64,000 bases of DNA from Persephonella hydrogeniphila (GTDB lineage Bacteria > Aquificota > Aquificia > Aquificales > Hydrogenothermaceae). The position numbers and the translations under genes were made by a program. The notes beneath the pieces are model-generated. The model worked only from the letters and a program-made list of their open reading frames with translations. It ran no database searches and was not told the origin of the DNA. The DNA lies in contig NZ_OBEI01000001.1 of assembly GCF_900215515.1 (NCBI RefSeq), positions 1 through 64,000 on the forward strand, given 5' to 3'. Each line of letters begins with the position of its first letter. Position 1 is the first letter of the stretch. Positions 53,901 to 62,851 of this stretch are shown piece by piece.

Positions 53901-54917
53901 ATGAATTATAAAAAATTTGATAATTTAAATCTGTCTGAAATCGGTATCGGAACTTATCTGGGAAGTTCAGATGATATAACTGATAATAACTACTATGAAA
54001 CAATTCAGGAAGGAATCAGTAGAGGGATTAATGTAATTGATACAGCTATAAATTACCGAAATATGAGAAGTGAAGCTGTAATAGGAAGAGTACTGAAAGA
54101 AACAGAAAGAGAAAAAGTTTATCTCTCTACAAAAGGAGGTTATATTCCTGTTCCTTATTACATCGATGAAGATCCTACCCAATGGTTCAAAAAAGAGTTT
54201 GTGGAGACAGGTATAGTTTCTCCATCTGATATAACACAGACGGGAAATATCCTTAGTAGAGAGTACATTGAGTGGTCTTTTAATAAAAGTCTCGAAAATT
54301 TAGCTACAGATTATATAGATATCTACTTTATTCATAACCCAGAAGACCAGCTTCTGAAGTTTGATAGAGAGACATTTTATAAAAAGTTAAGATCTGTTTT
54401 CGAATTATTAGAGGAGAAAGTTAGAGAAAAAAAGCTAAAGTTCTATGGTCTTGCTACATGGAACGGATTTAGAGTGCCTCCAGAACATCAACAGTTTTTA
54501 GATTTATCAGAGATTTATAAAATTGCACTGGAAGTAGGTGAGGATAAACATCACTTCAGGTTTATACAGTTTCCTTATAACATAGCTATGATAGAGGCAT
54601 ATAATCTAAAAAATCAAACAGTAAACGGTGAAAAATTTTCTACTATTGAAGCTGCAAAAAAGCTTGATATATATACATATATAAGCTCTCCAACAATGCA
54701 AGGAAGATTAATAAGAGCTGTTTCACCGGATGTACTTAAAAAATTCAAAGTAAGCAAACCTGTTCACATCCCTATCCAGTTTGTGAGAAGTACTGCCGGT
54801 GTTGGAACTGTTCTTATAGGAATGTCTAAAAAAGAACATCTCATAGAAAATTTAGAGATAGAAGATATTCCTCCTTTATCTCCTGAAGAAATAGATATTA
54901 TGATTAACTCAAGATAG
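53901..54917 (+). CDS. Aldo/keto reductase
   Basis: A 338-aa TIM-barrel oxidoreductase. IGIGTYLGSSDD, NVIDTAINYRNMRSEAVIGR (catalytic Asp and Tyr), YLSTKGGYIPVPY (Lys), DYIDIYFIHNPEDQ (His) and STAGVGTVLIGMSKKEH near the C-terminus are present. It resembles NADPH-dependent aldehyde reductases; the substrate is unknown. Converges on the CPBP protease gene with a 14-base overlap. Confidence 0.9.
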   Translation: MNYKKFDNLNLSEIGIGTYLGSSDDITDNNYYETIQEGISRGINVIDTAINYRNMRSEAVIGRVLKETEREKVYLSTKGGYIPVPYYIDEDPTQWFKKEFVETGIVSPSDITQTGNILSREYIEWSFNKSLENLATDYIDIYFIHNPEDQLLKFDRETFYKKLRSVFELLEEKVREKKLKFYGLATWNGFRVPPEHQQFLDLSEIYKIALEVGEDKHHFRFIQFPYNIAMIEAYNLKNQTVNGEKFSTIEAAKKLDIYTYISSPTMQGRLIRAVSPDVLKKFKVSKPVHIPIQFVRSTAGVGTVLIGMSKKEHLIENLEIEDIPPLSPEEIDIMINSR

Positions 54918-55401
54918 GTCTAAGATACTGCCAGAAAAACAGGTTTGAGAAGAAATGGAATATAGATGAAGCCCACACAGAATTGGAATAGTAATAGAGG
55001 TAGCCAAACACAACAGAAGGAAAAAATACCATTACAGAAAGTACAGATGGGTTTAAGATAAAATGAGGAATCGTAAAAAGAAAAGATGTGATAAAGATGG
55101 ATAGATGAATACCTGATTTTTTTGAAAGTTCGTTCTGTATATATCCTCTAAAAAATATTTCCTCCGAAAAAGCCTGAGGAAAAAATCTCAGATCAGAAAC
55201 AGACAGAGTTATAAAAGGTAAAAAGAGCAGTGAAGATACTATTCCATAAATAAAACCTTTAAATTTTAAAAAACCAAAGCTTTCTAAATTGTAGAATAAA
55301 ACAGGTATCAGTAGAACGATAGAAGATAGATAATAAAAAATAAAATGTTCCTTCCCTAAAAATAGGAAAATGCACAGTAAACTATACAATAACAAAACCA
55401 T
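54904..55401 (-). CDS. CPBP-family intramembrane metalloprotease
   Basis: A 165-aa membrane protein with about five helices and the Abi/CPBP motifs EEIFFRGYIQNEL (motif 1, EExxxR) and FLFTIPHFI (motif 2 His). The family cleaves membrane proteins, for example in prenylated-protein or bacteriocin-immunity contexts. It is short, close to the minimal catalytic core. No bacteriocin gene is seen nearby. Confidence 0.85.
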   Translation of the reverse strand: MVLLLYSLLCIFLFLGKEHFIFYYLSSIVLLIPVLFYNLESFGFLKFKGFIYGIVSSLLFLPFITLSVSDLRFFPQAFSEEIFFRGYIQNELSKKSGIHLSIFITSFLFTIPHFILNPSVLSVMVFFPSVVFGYLYYYSNSVWASSIFHFFSNLFFWQYLRPILS

Positions 55402-55429
55402 ACAATTAAATCCTAATTTATTTTAGGTA

Positions 55430-55458
55430 TTGACTTTACCTATCTGTCGGTATATATT
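55430..55458 (+). promoter_or_regulatory. Promoter for tRNA-Met
   Basis: TTGACT (55430-55435), exactly 17 bases, then TATATT (55453-55458), ending 13 bases before the tRNA. Confidence 0.65.
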
Positions 55459-55471
55459 ATTAACTCCGTTT

Positions 55472-55548
55472 GGGCCCGTAGCTCAGTTGGTTAGAGCAGA
55501 CGGCTCATAACCGTCCGGTCGGAGGTTCGAGTCCTCCCGGGCCCACCA
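55472..55548 (+). tRNA. tRNA-Met (CAT), elongator-like
   Basis: A 7-bp acceptor stem (GGGCCCG/CGGGCCC), D arm GCTC-AGTTGGTTA-GAGC, anticodon arm GACGG-CTCATAA-CCGTC, T arm GGAGG-TTCGAGT-CCTCC, discriminator A and encoded CCA. The paired first base argues against initiator tRNA. An Ile-lysidine tRNA with the same CAT anticodon cannot be excluded without identity-element comparison. Confidence 0.95.
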
Positions 55549-56730
55549 TTAAACCTTTAATTCCATATGAGCCTTTTTCCATATATCAACAGCTTCTTTA
55601 CACTCCTCAACTGTCGGTACAAGAGCTATTCTGAAATACTCTGAACTGCAACTGTTTTCAAGAATTTCTAAACCTGCACAGAAATTTACCCCTGGAGAGA
55701 TCACAATTCCATAGTTAAGAAGGTGTTTTGCGTATTCTTCACCTGACATTCCTGTTGGAGCTTTAACCCAGAAATAAAATGTTGCTTCAGGGTAGAGAAA
55801 ATCAAGACCTATTTCTGTAAAAAACTGAAGAAATATATCTCTTTTTTCTTTGAATATTTCTCTCCTTTTTTCTACATGCTTTTCATCAGACCAAGCAACT
55901 TCTGCAGCTTTCTGTATAAAATCAGGAGTTGCAACTCCAAATGATGCTCTTCCCTTTTTATATTCAGCTATCAACTGGGGATCACCAGCAACAAATCCTG
56001 TTCTGTACCCGGTCATACCGCTTCTTTTTGATAAAGAATGGAAAACTATAACCCCTTCTTTTCCTACCTGAAGAGCTGAAGGTGGTTTTTTATCAAAAAA
56101 TATTTCTGTATAACACTCATCAGAGCATAGAATAATATCATTTTCCCTACATATACCGTATACCTCTTCAAAATAAGATAAAGGAGCTGTTGCTCCAGTT
56201 GGGTTGTGGGGATAGTTAATCCATACAATTCTGGTTTCTTCTAATATTGATTTATCTATCCTGTCAAGTCTAAGCAGAAATCTATCTTCTTCCTTTAGTT
56301 TTACAGGAAATGGTTCACCATTAGCGTACAGCGTTCCCCTTTCATAAACTGGATATGCAGGAGTGCCGAAAATAACCTTCTTTTTTTCAGGTATATCTGT
56401 ATTTATAAAAACAAGTGGAAAATGAAATATAGCTTCCTTTGAGCCGTTTGAAGGTATGATTTCTTTATCAGGATCCAGTAGAACGCCAAATCTATTCCTG
56501 AACCACCGTGATACAGCTTCTCTAAGCTCTTTTCTACCTGACACAGAAGGATACTGGCTGATTTCGGGAACAGCATCTATAAGGGCTTTTCTAATTTTTG
56601 GGTCAGTAGGCTCTTTAGGGTCTCCTGTTCCAAAATCATAAATCTTTATGCCTTTTTCTTTCAGTTTTAATTTTATTCTGTTAAGCTCTTCCATAGGATA
56701 CGGTCTCAGGGCTTTTATAAGGTTATTCAT
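55549..56730 (-). CDS. dapC: Succinyldiaminopimelate transaminase-like aminotransferase
   Basis: A 393-aa fold-type I PLP enzyme. GTGDPKEPTDPKIRKAL, INYPHNPTGATAPLSYFEEV, ILCSDECYTEIFF and FHSLSKRSGMTGYRTGFVAG, which contains the PLP lysine, are clear. The overall sequence is like Aquificales/epsilonproteobacterial DapC acting in lysine and peptidoglycan precursor synthesis; LL-diaminopimelate or other aminotransferase activity is the alternative. Its stop is directly next to the CCA end of tRNA-Met on the other strand. Confidence 0.84.
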   Translation of the reverse strand: MNNLIKALRPYPMEELNRIKLKLKEKGIKIYDFGTGDPKEPTDPKIRKALIDAVPEISQYPSVSGRKELREAVSRWFRNRFGVLLDPDKEIIPSNGSKEAIFHFPLVFINTDIPEKKKVIFGTPAYPVYERGTLYANGEPFPVKLKEEDRFLLRLDRIDKSILEETRIVWINYPHNPTGATAPLSYFEEVYGICRENDIILCSDECYTEIFFDKKPPSALQVGKEGVIVFHSLSKRSGMTGYRTGFVAGDPQLIAEYKKGRASFGVATPDFIQKAAEVAWSDEKHVEKRREIFKEKRDIFLQFFTEIGLDFLYPEATFYFWVKAPTGMSGEEYAKHLLNYGIVISPGVNFCAGLEILENSCSSEYFRIALVPTVEECKEAVDIWKKAHMELKV

Positions 56731-56775
56731 CCCATCTCCTTGAAATTTTTTTCTACGGAATAAATTTTTAACGCT

Positions 56776-57351
56776 ATGAAAATGCTGAAAAATATTTTAT
56801 CAAACAATCTAAATAAGAAGATACTGATCATGCCTGTAGGTCTTTCTGGAAGTGGAAAAACAACTCTTTATAAAGAGATTTCTGGGGATTTTGACATAGA
56901 GTACATATCTTTTGACAGTATCAGGATTGAGATGTTTGAAAAGAAAACAGGAAAAAAGGTAAAAAATAAGGAAGATTACCGTGAAGCGTTTAGATTTGTA
57001 TCGGAGAATAAAATCAAGCTCCTTCCTGTGGCAAAGGAAAAACTTCTTAAAACAGATAAAAAAATTGTCTATATAGACAATACAAATCTGAAGAGAAAAT
57101 CAAGAAATAAATTCCTGTGTGTTGCCGACGATTTCCTTAAAATAGCGATTTTTTTTGAGCCTGATTTAAAAAAATGTATAAATAGACAGTTTACACAGAA
57201 TAGAGACAAGACAGTTCCTGTTTCCGTTTTGCTGGAACAGTATAGAATGATTGAGCCTCCTGAACTGGGAGAATTTGATATTATAATAAGAAAAAGGCTT
57301 AAAGATGGGGAAAACTGCTGTAATAACTGGAGTTTCAAAAGGTCTCGGTAA
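56776..57351 (+). CDS. P-loop kinase of the AAA_33/polynucleotide-kinase type
   Basis: A 191-aa protein. Walker A is GLSGSGKT (22-29), followed by YISFDSIRIEMFEK and IVYIDNTNLKRKSRNKFLCV, as in zeta-toxin/T4 PNK-like small kinases (DNTNxxxxxR). A lid segment (CINRQFTQNRDKTVP) completes the fold. The substrate is unknown. No clear ribosome-binding site. The 3' end overlaps the SDR gene by 47 bases in another frame. Confidence 0.78.
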   Translation: MKMLKNILSNNLNKKILIMPVGLSGSGKTTLYKEISGDFDIEYISFDSIRIEMFEKKTGKKVKNKEDYREAFRFVSENKIKLLPVAKEKLLKTDKKIVYIDNTNLKRKSRNKFLCVADDFLKIAIFFEPDLKKCINRQFTQNRDKTVPVSVLLEQYRMIEPPELGEFDIIIRKRLKDGENCCNNWSFKRSR

Positions 57352-58033
57352 AGCCCTTTCTCAAAAGTTTCAATCAGAGGGATTTAAAATAATAGGCATT
57401 TCAAGAAATCTACCAGAATTTCCTCTGTATAGATTTATACAGGCTGATCTTACAGATATAAACAGACTTTTAGAGATAAAAGAAGAGTTAAAAGAAGAAA
57501 GGATAGATCTTTTAATTAACAATGCAGGTATAGGTATATATGAGAGCTGGGAAGATATGAGTATAGAAGACCTGAAAAAAGTTTTTGAACTGAATTTTTT
57601 TTCTGTAGTTTATCTGACAAAACTGCTTTTACCTAAGCTGAGAGAAAGTAGAGGCAGTATTATCAATGTTTCATCTGTAGCAGGGAAGCTGTATGTCCCG
57701 TATATGGGAGGATACTGTGCCAGTAAGTATGCCCTCAACGCATTTTCTGATAGTCTGAGGGCAGAACTCAGAAAAGATGAGATCCATATTCTAAATCTTA
57801 TTGTAGGTAGGATTAATACAGGATTTTCAATTAGAGCTTTAGGAAGTAAAAAACCTCCTGAAACACCATTCGGAAGCAGTCCTGAAAAATTTGCTGAAGC
57901 GGTTTTTAAAGCATATAAAAAAAAGAAAAGAGAAATAGTATTTCCGGGATGGTACAGGTATTTTATTCTTATCTCCAAACTTTTCCCATCTTTATATGAC
58001 CGGATATCTTATGAAAAATGGAATCAGTCCTGA
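57305..58033 (+). CDS. Short-chain dehydrogenase/reductase
   Basis: A 242-aa classical SDR. The Rossmann motif is VITGVSKGLGKAL, NNAGIGIYESWEDM follows, and the catalytic triad is in INVSSVAG and GYCASKYALNAF (YxxxK). A C-terminal basic/hydrophobic stretch could associate with membranes. It resembles reductases of fatty or retinol-like substrates; the substrate is unknown. Converges on the YihY gene with a 10-base overlap. Confidence 0.89.
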   Translation: MGKTAVITGVSKGLGKALSQKFQSEGFKIIGISRNLPEFPLYRFIQADLTDINRLLEIKEELKEERIDLLINNAGIGIYESWEDMSIEDLKKVFELNFFSVVYLTKLLLPKLRESRGSIINVSSVAGKLYVPYMGGYCASKYALNAFSDSLRAELRKDEIHILNLIVGRINTGFSIRALGSKKPPETPFGSSPEKFAEAVFKAYKKKKREIVFPGWYRYFILISKLFPSLYDRISYEKWNQS

Positions 58034-58920
58034 TTTTCTATGGCTTCAAGATAGAAAAGCATTCTTCCACCTACGAGAATAATCCCATAGCTTATGTACA
58101 GCCATGCCAGAAATGCAAATATACCACTTAAAGCTCCATAAACCGGGTTTGCCTTTGAAGCTATAAGAATATACTCGTTGAACAGTAGAGAAAGCACAAA
58201 TAGAAGAATCGCTACAAAAACAGAAACATAAAATATTATTCTTATGTCATATATAAGATGAGGTGCAATATATTTGTACAGTATAAACAGTATGATACAA
58301 AAGCCTAAAAACTGAACTACCATTCCTACATTTGTAAGGGTGTCCAGTAAAAATTTTAGATGTACTATTCCAAAAATCTCCTCAATGTATCTCCACAGCT
58401 GGAATTTTTGAATCAAGCTGAGAGTAAAAGATACAAAACTCCCTAAAAAATAGATAGCAAGAAGTACAAGGGTAAAGACAGGTACTCCCAGTATATAAAT
58501 AAGGGCTTTTTTCTGTATACTTTCTTCCCTTTCAAATATATGCTCAAATGCTGTATGGAGGGATGTAAATATATTTGATGCAAAATAAAAAGATATAATC
58601 AGTCCTACAAAACCAAATATCGTTCTTTTTTCTGTTAAAGATAGCAGAAGTTCAACAAACTGCTGTGTTATTTCAGGAAAGAACTTTTCTAAGACAGAGA
58701 CAATAACATCTGTATTTATAGAAGCAATATAAGATATTCCAACAGTAAGGAAAAGAAGCAGAGGAAAAAAAGACATCAACGTATAAAATGAAGTTGCCGC
58801 AGCATGATACCCTAAACCTTCCCAGAAGTAATCAAGGACGGCTCTGTAAAGAGCCGCCCAAAAGTTATATCTGAGGCTTTTTCCTTTTTTGACAGGAAAG
58901 TAATCATAAGGATTTAGAAT
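58024..58920 (-). CDS. YihY/BrkB-family membrane protein with apparent ATT start
   Basis: A 298-aa inner-membrane protein with six helices; AAATSFYTLMSFFPLLLFLT is the hallmark YihY/BrkB segment, followed by ASNIFTSLHTAFEHIFERE. Canonical starts give only a truncated protein from the TTG at 58779, cutting the conserved N-terminus. The frame upstream (LNPYDYFPVKKGKSLRYNFW, then AALYRAVLDYFWEGLGYHAA) is open back to a TAA at 58935 and contains no ATG, GTG or TTG. The only reasonable initiator is ATT at 58920, eight bases after AAGGAG and one base past the upstream stop. The family has no settled function. Confidence 0.85.
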   Translation of the reverse strand: MLNPYDYFPVKKGKSLRYNFWAALYRAVLDYFWEGLGYHAAATSFYTLMSFFPLLLFLTVGISYIASINTDVIVSVLEKFFPEITQQFVELLLSLTEKRTIFGFVGLIISFYFASNIFTSLHTAFEHIFEREESIQKKALIYILGVPVFTLVLLAIYFLGSFVSFTLSLIQKFQLWRYIEEIFGIVHLKFLLDTLTNVGMVVQFLGFCIILFILYKYIAPHLIYDIRIIFYVSVFVAILLFVLSLLFNEYILIASKANPVYGALSGIFAFLAWLYISYGIILVGGRMLFYLEAIENQD

Positions 58921-58921
58921 A

Positions 58922-59212
58922 TCAGCCTCTCCTTATTACTTCCTCCAGTTTTTTTATCTTATCTTCTACTTCTTCTAAAACCTTTTCCCTCTGTTCCTTT
59001 GTAAGCTCATCTCCTTTTTTAACAAGCTCTTTAATCTTGTCTAAAAGATCTGAAGCTATCACCTTTGCTTTTCCTGTGATTTCTGCCTCTCTGACAGCTG
59101 ACTGAATTTCGTTTAATTTCTGAAGAATCTCATCTTTTCTCTGGGATGCAAAATACGCTCCTACAGCACCTGCTAATACTCCTACTATAATTGCCAGTGT
59201 TCCTCTTTTCAT
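58922..59212 (-). CDS. YtxH-like small membrane-anchored coiled-coil protein
   Basis: A 96-aa protein: glycine-rich membrane helix (GTLAIIVGVLAGAVGAYFAS) and a charged amphipathic helix region (DEILQKLNEIQSAVREAEIT and LTKEQREKVLEEVEDKIKKL). I place the start at the ATG after AAGGAGGATAAG rather than six codons earlier. The neighbouring gene upstream encodes a paralogue with the same layout. Confidence 0.78.
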   Translation of the reverse strand: MKRGTLAIIVGVLAGAVGAYFASQRKDEILQKLNEIQSAVREAEITGKAKVIASDLLDKIKELVKKGDELTKEQREKVLEEVEDKIKKLEEVIRRG

Positions 59213-59222
59213 CTTATCCTCC

Positions 59223-59504
59223 TTATACAATCTCTTCTAATCTTCTTATTTTTTCCTCTACTTTTTTTAATATATACTCTTTTTCTTTTAGAGGAACACC
59301 TTTTGTGTTTGTCAGAAGTTTCCTGATGTTAGACGTTGTTTCATATACTATGCTTCTTATAAAGTTTTTAACCTGAATGTTCCTTACCCTGTTTTCAATC
59401 TCGTTAAGCTTTTCTAATATTTTTTTTCTTTTTCTGTAAAGATAAAGGGAAAAAATCAGCCCTGAAAAAAATCCTGTCATAAGAATATAAAAATCCCTTT
59501 TCAT
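59223..59504 (-). CDS. YtxH-like small membrane-anchored protein (paralogue)
   Basis: A 93-aa protein with one N-terminal helix (FYILMTGFFSGLIFSLYLYR) followed by KKILEKLNEIENRVRNIQ and KEYILKKVEEKIRRLEEIV. The ILxKLNEI and VExKIxxLEE motifs align with the gene downstream, so the pair arose by tandem duplication. Function unknown. Confidence 0.74.
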   Translation of the reverse strand: MKRDFYILMTGFFSGLIFSLYLYRKRKKILEKLNEIENRVRNIQVKNFIRSIVYETTSNIRKLLTNTKGVPLKEKEYILKKVEEKIRRLEEIV

Positions 59505-59513
59505 CTGTGCCCC

Positions 59514-59750
59514 CTATTTTTTTCTTCTCAGCAGAGAGAATATACTCAGGATAGAGGTTGTATACTCGATATTTTCGACAATTTTTTGTACTTTCGGGGA
59601 CAGTACCTTGTAATCCATATTAATCCTGATTAAAAGAGTTGCTACCTGTTTAAGTAAAATAGCCATAACTACAGCTGTGATAAAAAGACCGATGGTAATA
59701 ATAACCATACAAAGAGCGATAATTCCGAGAAAAAATGTGTTTGCTTCCAT
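59514..59750 (-). CDS. DUF948-like small membrane protein
   Basis: A 78-aa protein with a single N-terminal helix (IIALCMVIITIGLFITAVVM) and a short helical tail ending in LLRRKK. Layout resembles DUF948 proteins often encoded beside YtxH proteins. A GGAGGG ribosome-binding site lies before the ATG. Its function is unknown. Confidence 0.7.
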   Translation of the reverse strand: MEANTFFLGIIALCMVIITIGLFITAVVMAILLKQVATLLIRINMDYKVLSPKVQKIVENIEYTTSILSIFSLLRRKK

Positions 59751-59763
59751 TGTGACACCCTCC

Positions 59764-60144
59764 TTACTCTGTTATGAATTCAGTTTTGATAGTTGGCGGT
59801 TTCAGCATCGTGTTACTTACCGTACACCCCCTCTTCCCGATTTCCATCACTCTCTGTATCTGCTTCTCATCTAAATCTGATTTAAAAGATACCTTTATAG
59901 TTATTTCAGAATATCTGTTCTCTTTCTCATGCTTCTTACCAACAACATCTATCTTAAGATCCTCTATTTTATAGCCTTTATGATTTGCATAAGCCTCAAC
60001 AGTCAATCCAAAGCAATAACCTACAGATATAAGCATCAGATCAACAGCCCTTAATCCGGTTGCTGTGAGATCAAATCCTTTCCCAGAAACTTCGCCGTGG
60101 AAATGACCATTTCCATCTAATGTAACTGTTGCAACCTTTTCCAA
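59764..60144 (-). CDS. OsmC-family protein
   Basis: A 126-aa OsmC/Ohr-fold protein (TATGLRAVDLMLISVGYCFG, then EITIKVSFKSDLDEKQIQRV and GKRGCTVSNTMLKPPTI). The two usual redox cysteines of peroxidatic OsmC are at the YCFG and GCTV positions, so thiol peroxidase activity is plausible. The start is TTG after AGGAGGCATAAG. Confidence 0.87.
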   Translation of the reverse strand: MEKVATVTLDGNGHFHGEVSGKGFDLTATGLRAVDLMLISVGYCFGLTVEAYANHKGYKIEDLKIDVVGKKHEKENRYSEITIKVSFKSDLDEKQIQRVMEIGKRGCTVSNTMLKPPTIKTEFITE

Positions 60145-60154
60145 CTTATGCCTC

Positions 60155-61018
60155 CTATTTCTTAATATTAGGGATATTTATAATAGGTGTCATCTGTTGG
60201 TCGTAAGGAATAAGAATAACCGTATTATTATCTCCCTGAGCGTAAGCCTTAATGTTCTCTATAAATTTCCACTGGAGGTATTCTTTGGTTAATGAGCCGG
60301 CTATTATTTTGTTGGCGTCTGCTATACCCTTTGCCTCTACTCTTTTCCTTTCTGCTTCTAACTTTTCTTTTTCAACGATAAATTTCATCTTCTGCATCTC
60401 TTCATAAGCTCTTCTTTTCTGCTCGATAGCCTCAACTACTCTTTTTGGAAGTTTTATATCCCTTATAAGTATCTCATCTAAAAGTATATACCTTTTTTCG
60501 AGTTCTTTGGAAACTGTTTCCATCAATTTTTTTTGTATAAGCTCCCTTTCCTGATAAACCTGTGAGCTGTCAAGTGTTGCTATTACATCTCTAACGGCAG
60601 ATCTTATAACAGGCTTTATTATCTTTGTCTCATAGTCCAGTCCGTATTCTACGTATATTTCTGCAGCTTTTGTAGGCATAATTTTGTAAAGAACAGTAAG
60701 CTCTGTATTAATTGTAAGACCATCCCTTGATAGGGAATTTATTGAGTTTGCCCCTCTAAGATCGTAAGACTGTGTTCTGACAGACATCTTAATTACTCTC
60801 TGAACAGCAGGGATAATGAAGTTTAATCCGGGAGGAAGCTCTTCCATATCAGCTTTACCTAAGGTGAGCTTAACTCCAACATAACCGGAAGGGATTACCA
60901 CAAAAGGAGGAGCAACAATCAGGAACAGTATAAAAATGACAATAATAATAGGTGCAACTTTAAGAAAATTTGGTATTTTCCCCCCTGTTTGGGGAAATTT
61001 ATTAGGATCTATCTGCAT
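60155..61018 (-). CDS. Prohibitin/HflC-type SPFH membrane protein
   Basis: A 287-aa SPFH protein with one N-terminal helix (APIIIVIFILFLIVAPPFVV), the band-7 domain (SGYVGVKLTLGKADMEELPP, RTQSYDLRG, GLTINTELTVLYKI) and a long coiled coil (about 200-245; EKLEAERKRVEAKGIADANK). Prohibitins scaffold inner-membrane domains and often modulate FtsH. It follows carB by 14 bases. Confidence 0.9.
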   Translation of the reverse strand: MQIDPNKFPQTGGKIPNFLKVAPIIIVIFILFLIVAPPFVVIPSGYVGVKLTLGKADMEELPPGLNFIIPAVQRVIKMSVRTQSYDLRGANSINSLSRDGLTINTELTVLYKIMPTKAAEIYVEYGLDYETKIIKPVIRSAVRDVIATLDSSQVYQERELIQKKLMETVSKELEKRYILLDEILIRDIKLPKRVVEAIEQKRRAYEEMQKMKFIVEKEKLEAERKRVEAKGIADANKIIAGSLTKEYLQWKFIENIKAYAQGDNNTVILIPYDQQMTPIINIPNIKK

Positions 61019-61032
61019 AGTTTCTACCTCAC

Positions 61033-62715
61033 CTAATTTTCAGAATCAAAAATTGTTTCAACGGTGCCGTCTTCCTTAACTCTACCGAAAGGTTTTTCAT
61101 AAGAGGAATAAAAGTAGGGAGTATAAGCTTTGAACTCGGCGGCACATGTATCAACCACTTTATAGGAAATTTTTAATCTTTTTTCTCTTACTTTATCTTC
61201 CGTTGTTTTCAAGAGCCTTGCAAGTTCTCTATCTGAAAAACCCCACTGTTTTGCTTTATCTAACTCTTCCTGAGTTATTGTAGCGAGTGTTTTTTCTGAT
61301 AGCTCCTTTTCAAATTCTATAATTTCTTTTATCTGATAGAGAAACCATTTATCTATATGGGATAAGTTGTGAATTTCATCAACAGACCATCCCCTTCTGA
61401 AACCTTCTGCTATGTACCACAATCTATCGGCGTTTGGAGTAACTATTTTCTCTTTTATCCTTTGATCGTCTTCCTTTTCAAGACCTATATAAAATCCATA
61501 TCTTCCAAGTTCAAGGCTTCTTAGAGCTTTATGTAAACTTTCTTTAAAGGTTCTTCCTATTGCCATAACTTCTCCAACTGATTTCATCATAGTTGTTAGC
61601 GTTGGGTCTGTCTCAGGAAATTTTGCAAAATCAAATCTTGGTATTTTTGTTACTACATAATCAATTGTTGGTTCAAAGGAAGCTGGGGTTTCTTTTGTAA
61701 TATCATTTGGAAGTTCATCTAATGTGTATCCAACAGCAAGTTTAGCTGCAATTTTTGCTATAGGAAACCCTGTTGCTTTGGAAGCAAGAGCGGAAGAACG
61801 GGATACCCGGGGGTTCATCTCGATTACATAAAACTCTCCTGTTTCTGGATTTTGAGAAAACTGGACATTTGATCCACCGGTCTCGACACCAATTTCCCTT
61901 ATAACAGCTATAGAGTAATCTCTCAGAATCTGGTACTCCTTATCGGTAAGAGTCATTGCAGGGGCTATCGTTATACTGTCTCCTGTATGAACACCCATTG
62001 GATCTAAATTTTCAATTGAACAGATAATAACGCAGTTATCATTTTTATCTCTCATCACTTCCATCTCAAACTCTTTCCAGCCTATAACAGACTCTTCCAA
62101 CAGAACTTCATGAACAGGAGATGCCTCAAGGCCAGCCTTTACTTTAGGATAGAACTCATCAATATTGTAAGCTATAGATCCACCTGTTCCACCTAAGGTA
62201 AAAGAAGGTCTTATTATGACTGGAAATCCTATCCAGTTTATTATTTCCATAGCTTCGGCAACAGATTTTACAACAGCACTTTTAGGCATTTTTAGACCGA
62301 TTTTTTCCATAGCCTCTTTAAACAGTTCCCTGTCTTCTGCTTTTTTTATTGCATCATAATTAGCTCCTATCATTTTTACATTGTATCTGTCTAAAACTCC
62401 TTTTTCATAAAGATCTACAGCGAGATTCAGGGCTGTCTGTCCACCAAGTGTAGGGAGAAGAGCATCAGGGCGTTCTTTTTCTATAATCTTTTCTATGACA
62501 GGAGGTATGAGAGGCTCTATGTATGTTTTGTCTGCTATCTCTGGATCCGTCATTATTGTGGCTGGGTTTGAGTTTACAAGTATTACCTCGTACCCTTCTT
62601 CTTTAAGAGCTTTTGCCCCTTGAGTACCTGAGTAATCAAACTCTGCAGCCTGACCTATAACAATTGGACCTGAACCGATTAATAGAATTCTACCGATATC
62701 TGTTCTTTTTGGCAT
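61033..62715 (-). CDS. carB: Carbamoyl-phosphate synthase large subunit, N-terminal half
   Basis: A 560-aa protein covering the first ATP-grasp half (carboxyphosphate domain: [58 protein letters not shown]) and the oligomerisation domain up to [20 protein letters not shown], the exact junction in normal ~1070-aa CarB. It ends 34 residues beyond, so the gene is split, as known in Aquifex. The second half must be elsewhere. First gene of a seven-gene minus-strand run. Confidence 0.94.
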   Translation of the reverse strand: MPKRTDIGRILLIGSGPIVIGQAAEFDYSGTQGAKALKEEGYEVILVNSNPATIMTDPEIADKTYIEPLIPPVIEKIIEKERPDALLPTLGGQTALNLAVDLYEKGVLDRYNVKMIGANYDAIKKAEDRELFKEAMEKIGLKMPKSAVVKSVAEAMEIINWIGFPVIIRPSFTLGGTGGSIAYNIDEFYPKVKAGLEASPVHEVLLEESVIGWKEFEMEVMRDKNDNCVIICSIENLDPMGVHTGDSITIAPAMTLTDKEYQILRDYSIAVIREIGVETGGSNVQFSQNPETGEFYVIEMNPRVSRSSALASKATGFPIAKIAAKLAVGYTLDELPNDITKETPASFEPTIDYVVTKIPRFDFAKFPETDPTLTTMMKSVGEVMAIGRTFKESLHKALRSLELGRYGFYIGLEKEDDQRIKEKIVTPNADRLWYIAEGFRRGWSVDEIHNLSHIDKWFLYQIKEIIEFEKELSEKTLATITQEELDKAKQWGFSDRELARLLKTTEDKVREKRLKISYKVVDTCAAEFKAYTPYFYSSYEKPFGRVKEDGTVETIFDSEN

Positions 62716-62789
62716 TCACATACCTCTCAGTATGAATTTTAAATATTTTACTACATATATACAGAGTAATTCCGGCAAAAATTTTAGTG

Positions 62790-62817
62790 TTGCATTATCA
62801 GATTTTGTAGATATATT
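62790..62817 (+). promoter_or_regulatory. Promoter for amrS
   Basis: TTGCAT (62790-62795), 16-base spacer, TATATT (62812-62817), 34 bases before the ATG, which has AGGAGG upstream. Confidence 0.5.
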
Positions 62818-62851
62818 TACCTGTGAAGATAGATAACAGGAGGTTTTTAAG

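Noticed and set aside
54904-55401. Bacteriocin immunity or abortive infection gene (CPBP/Abi)
   Set aside because: No bacteriocin, toxin or defence gene adjoins it; CPBP proteases have many housekeeping roles.
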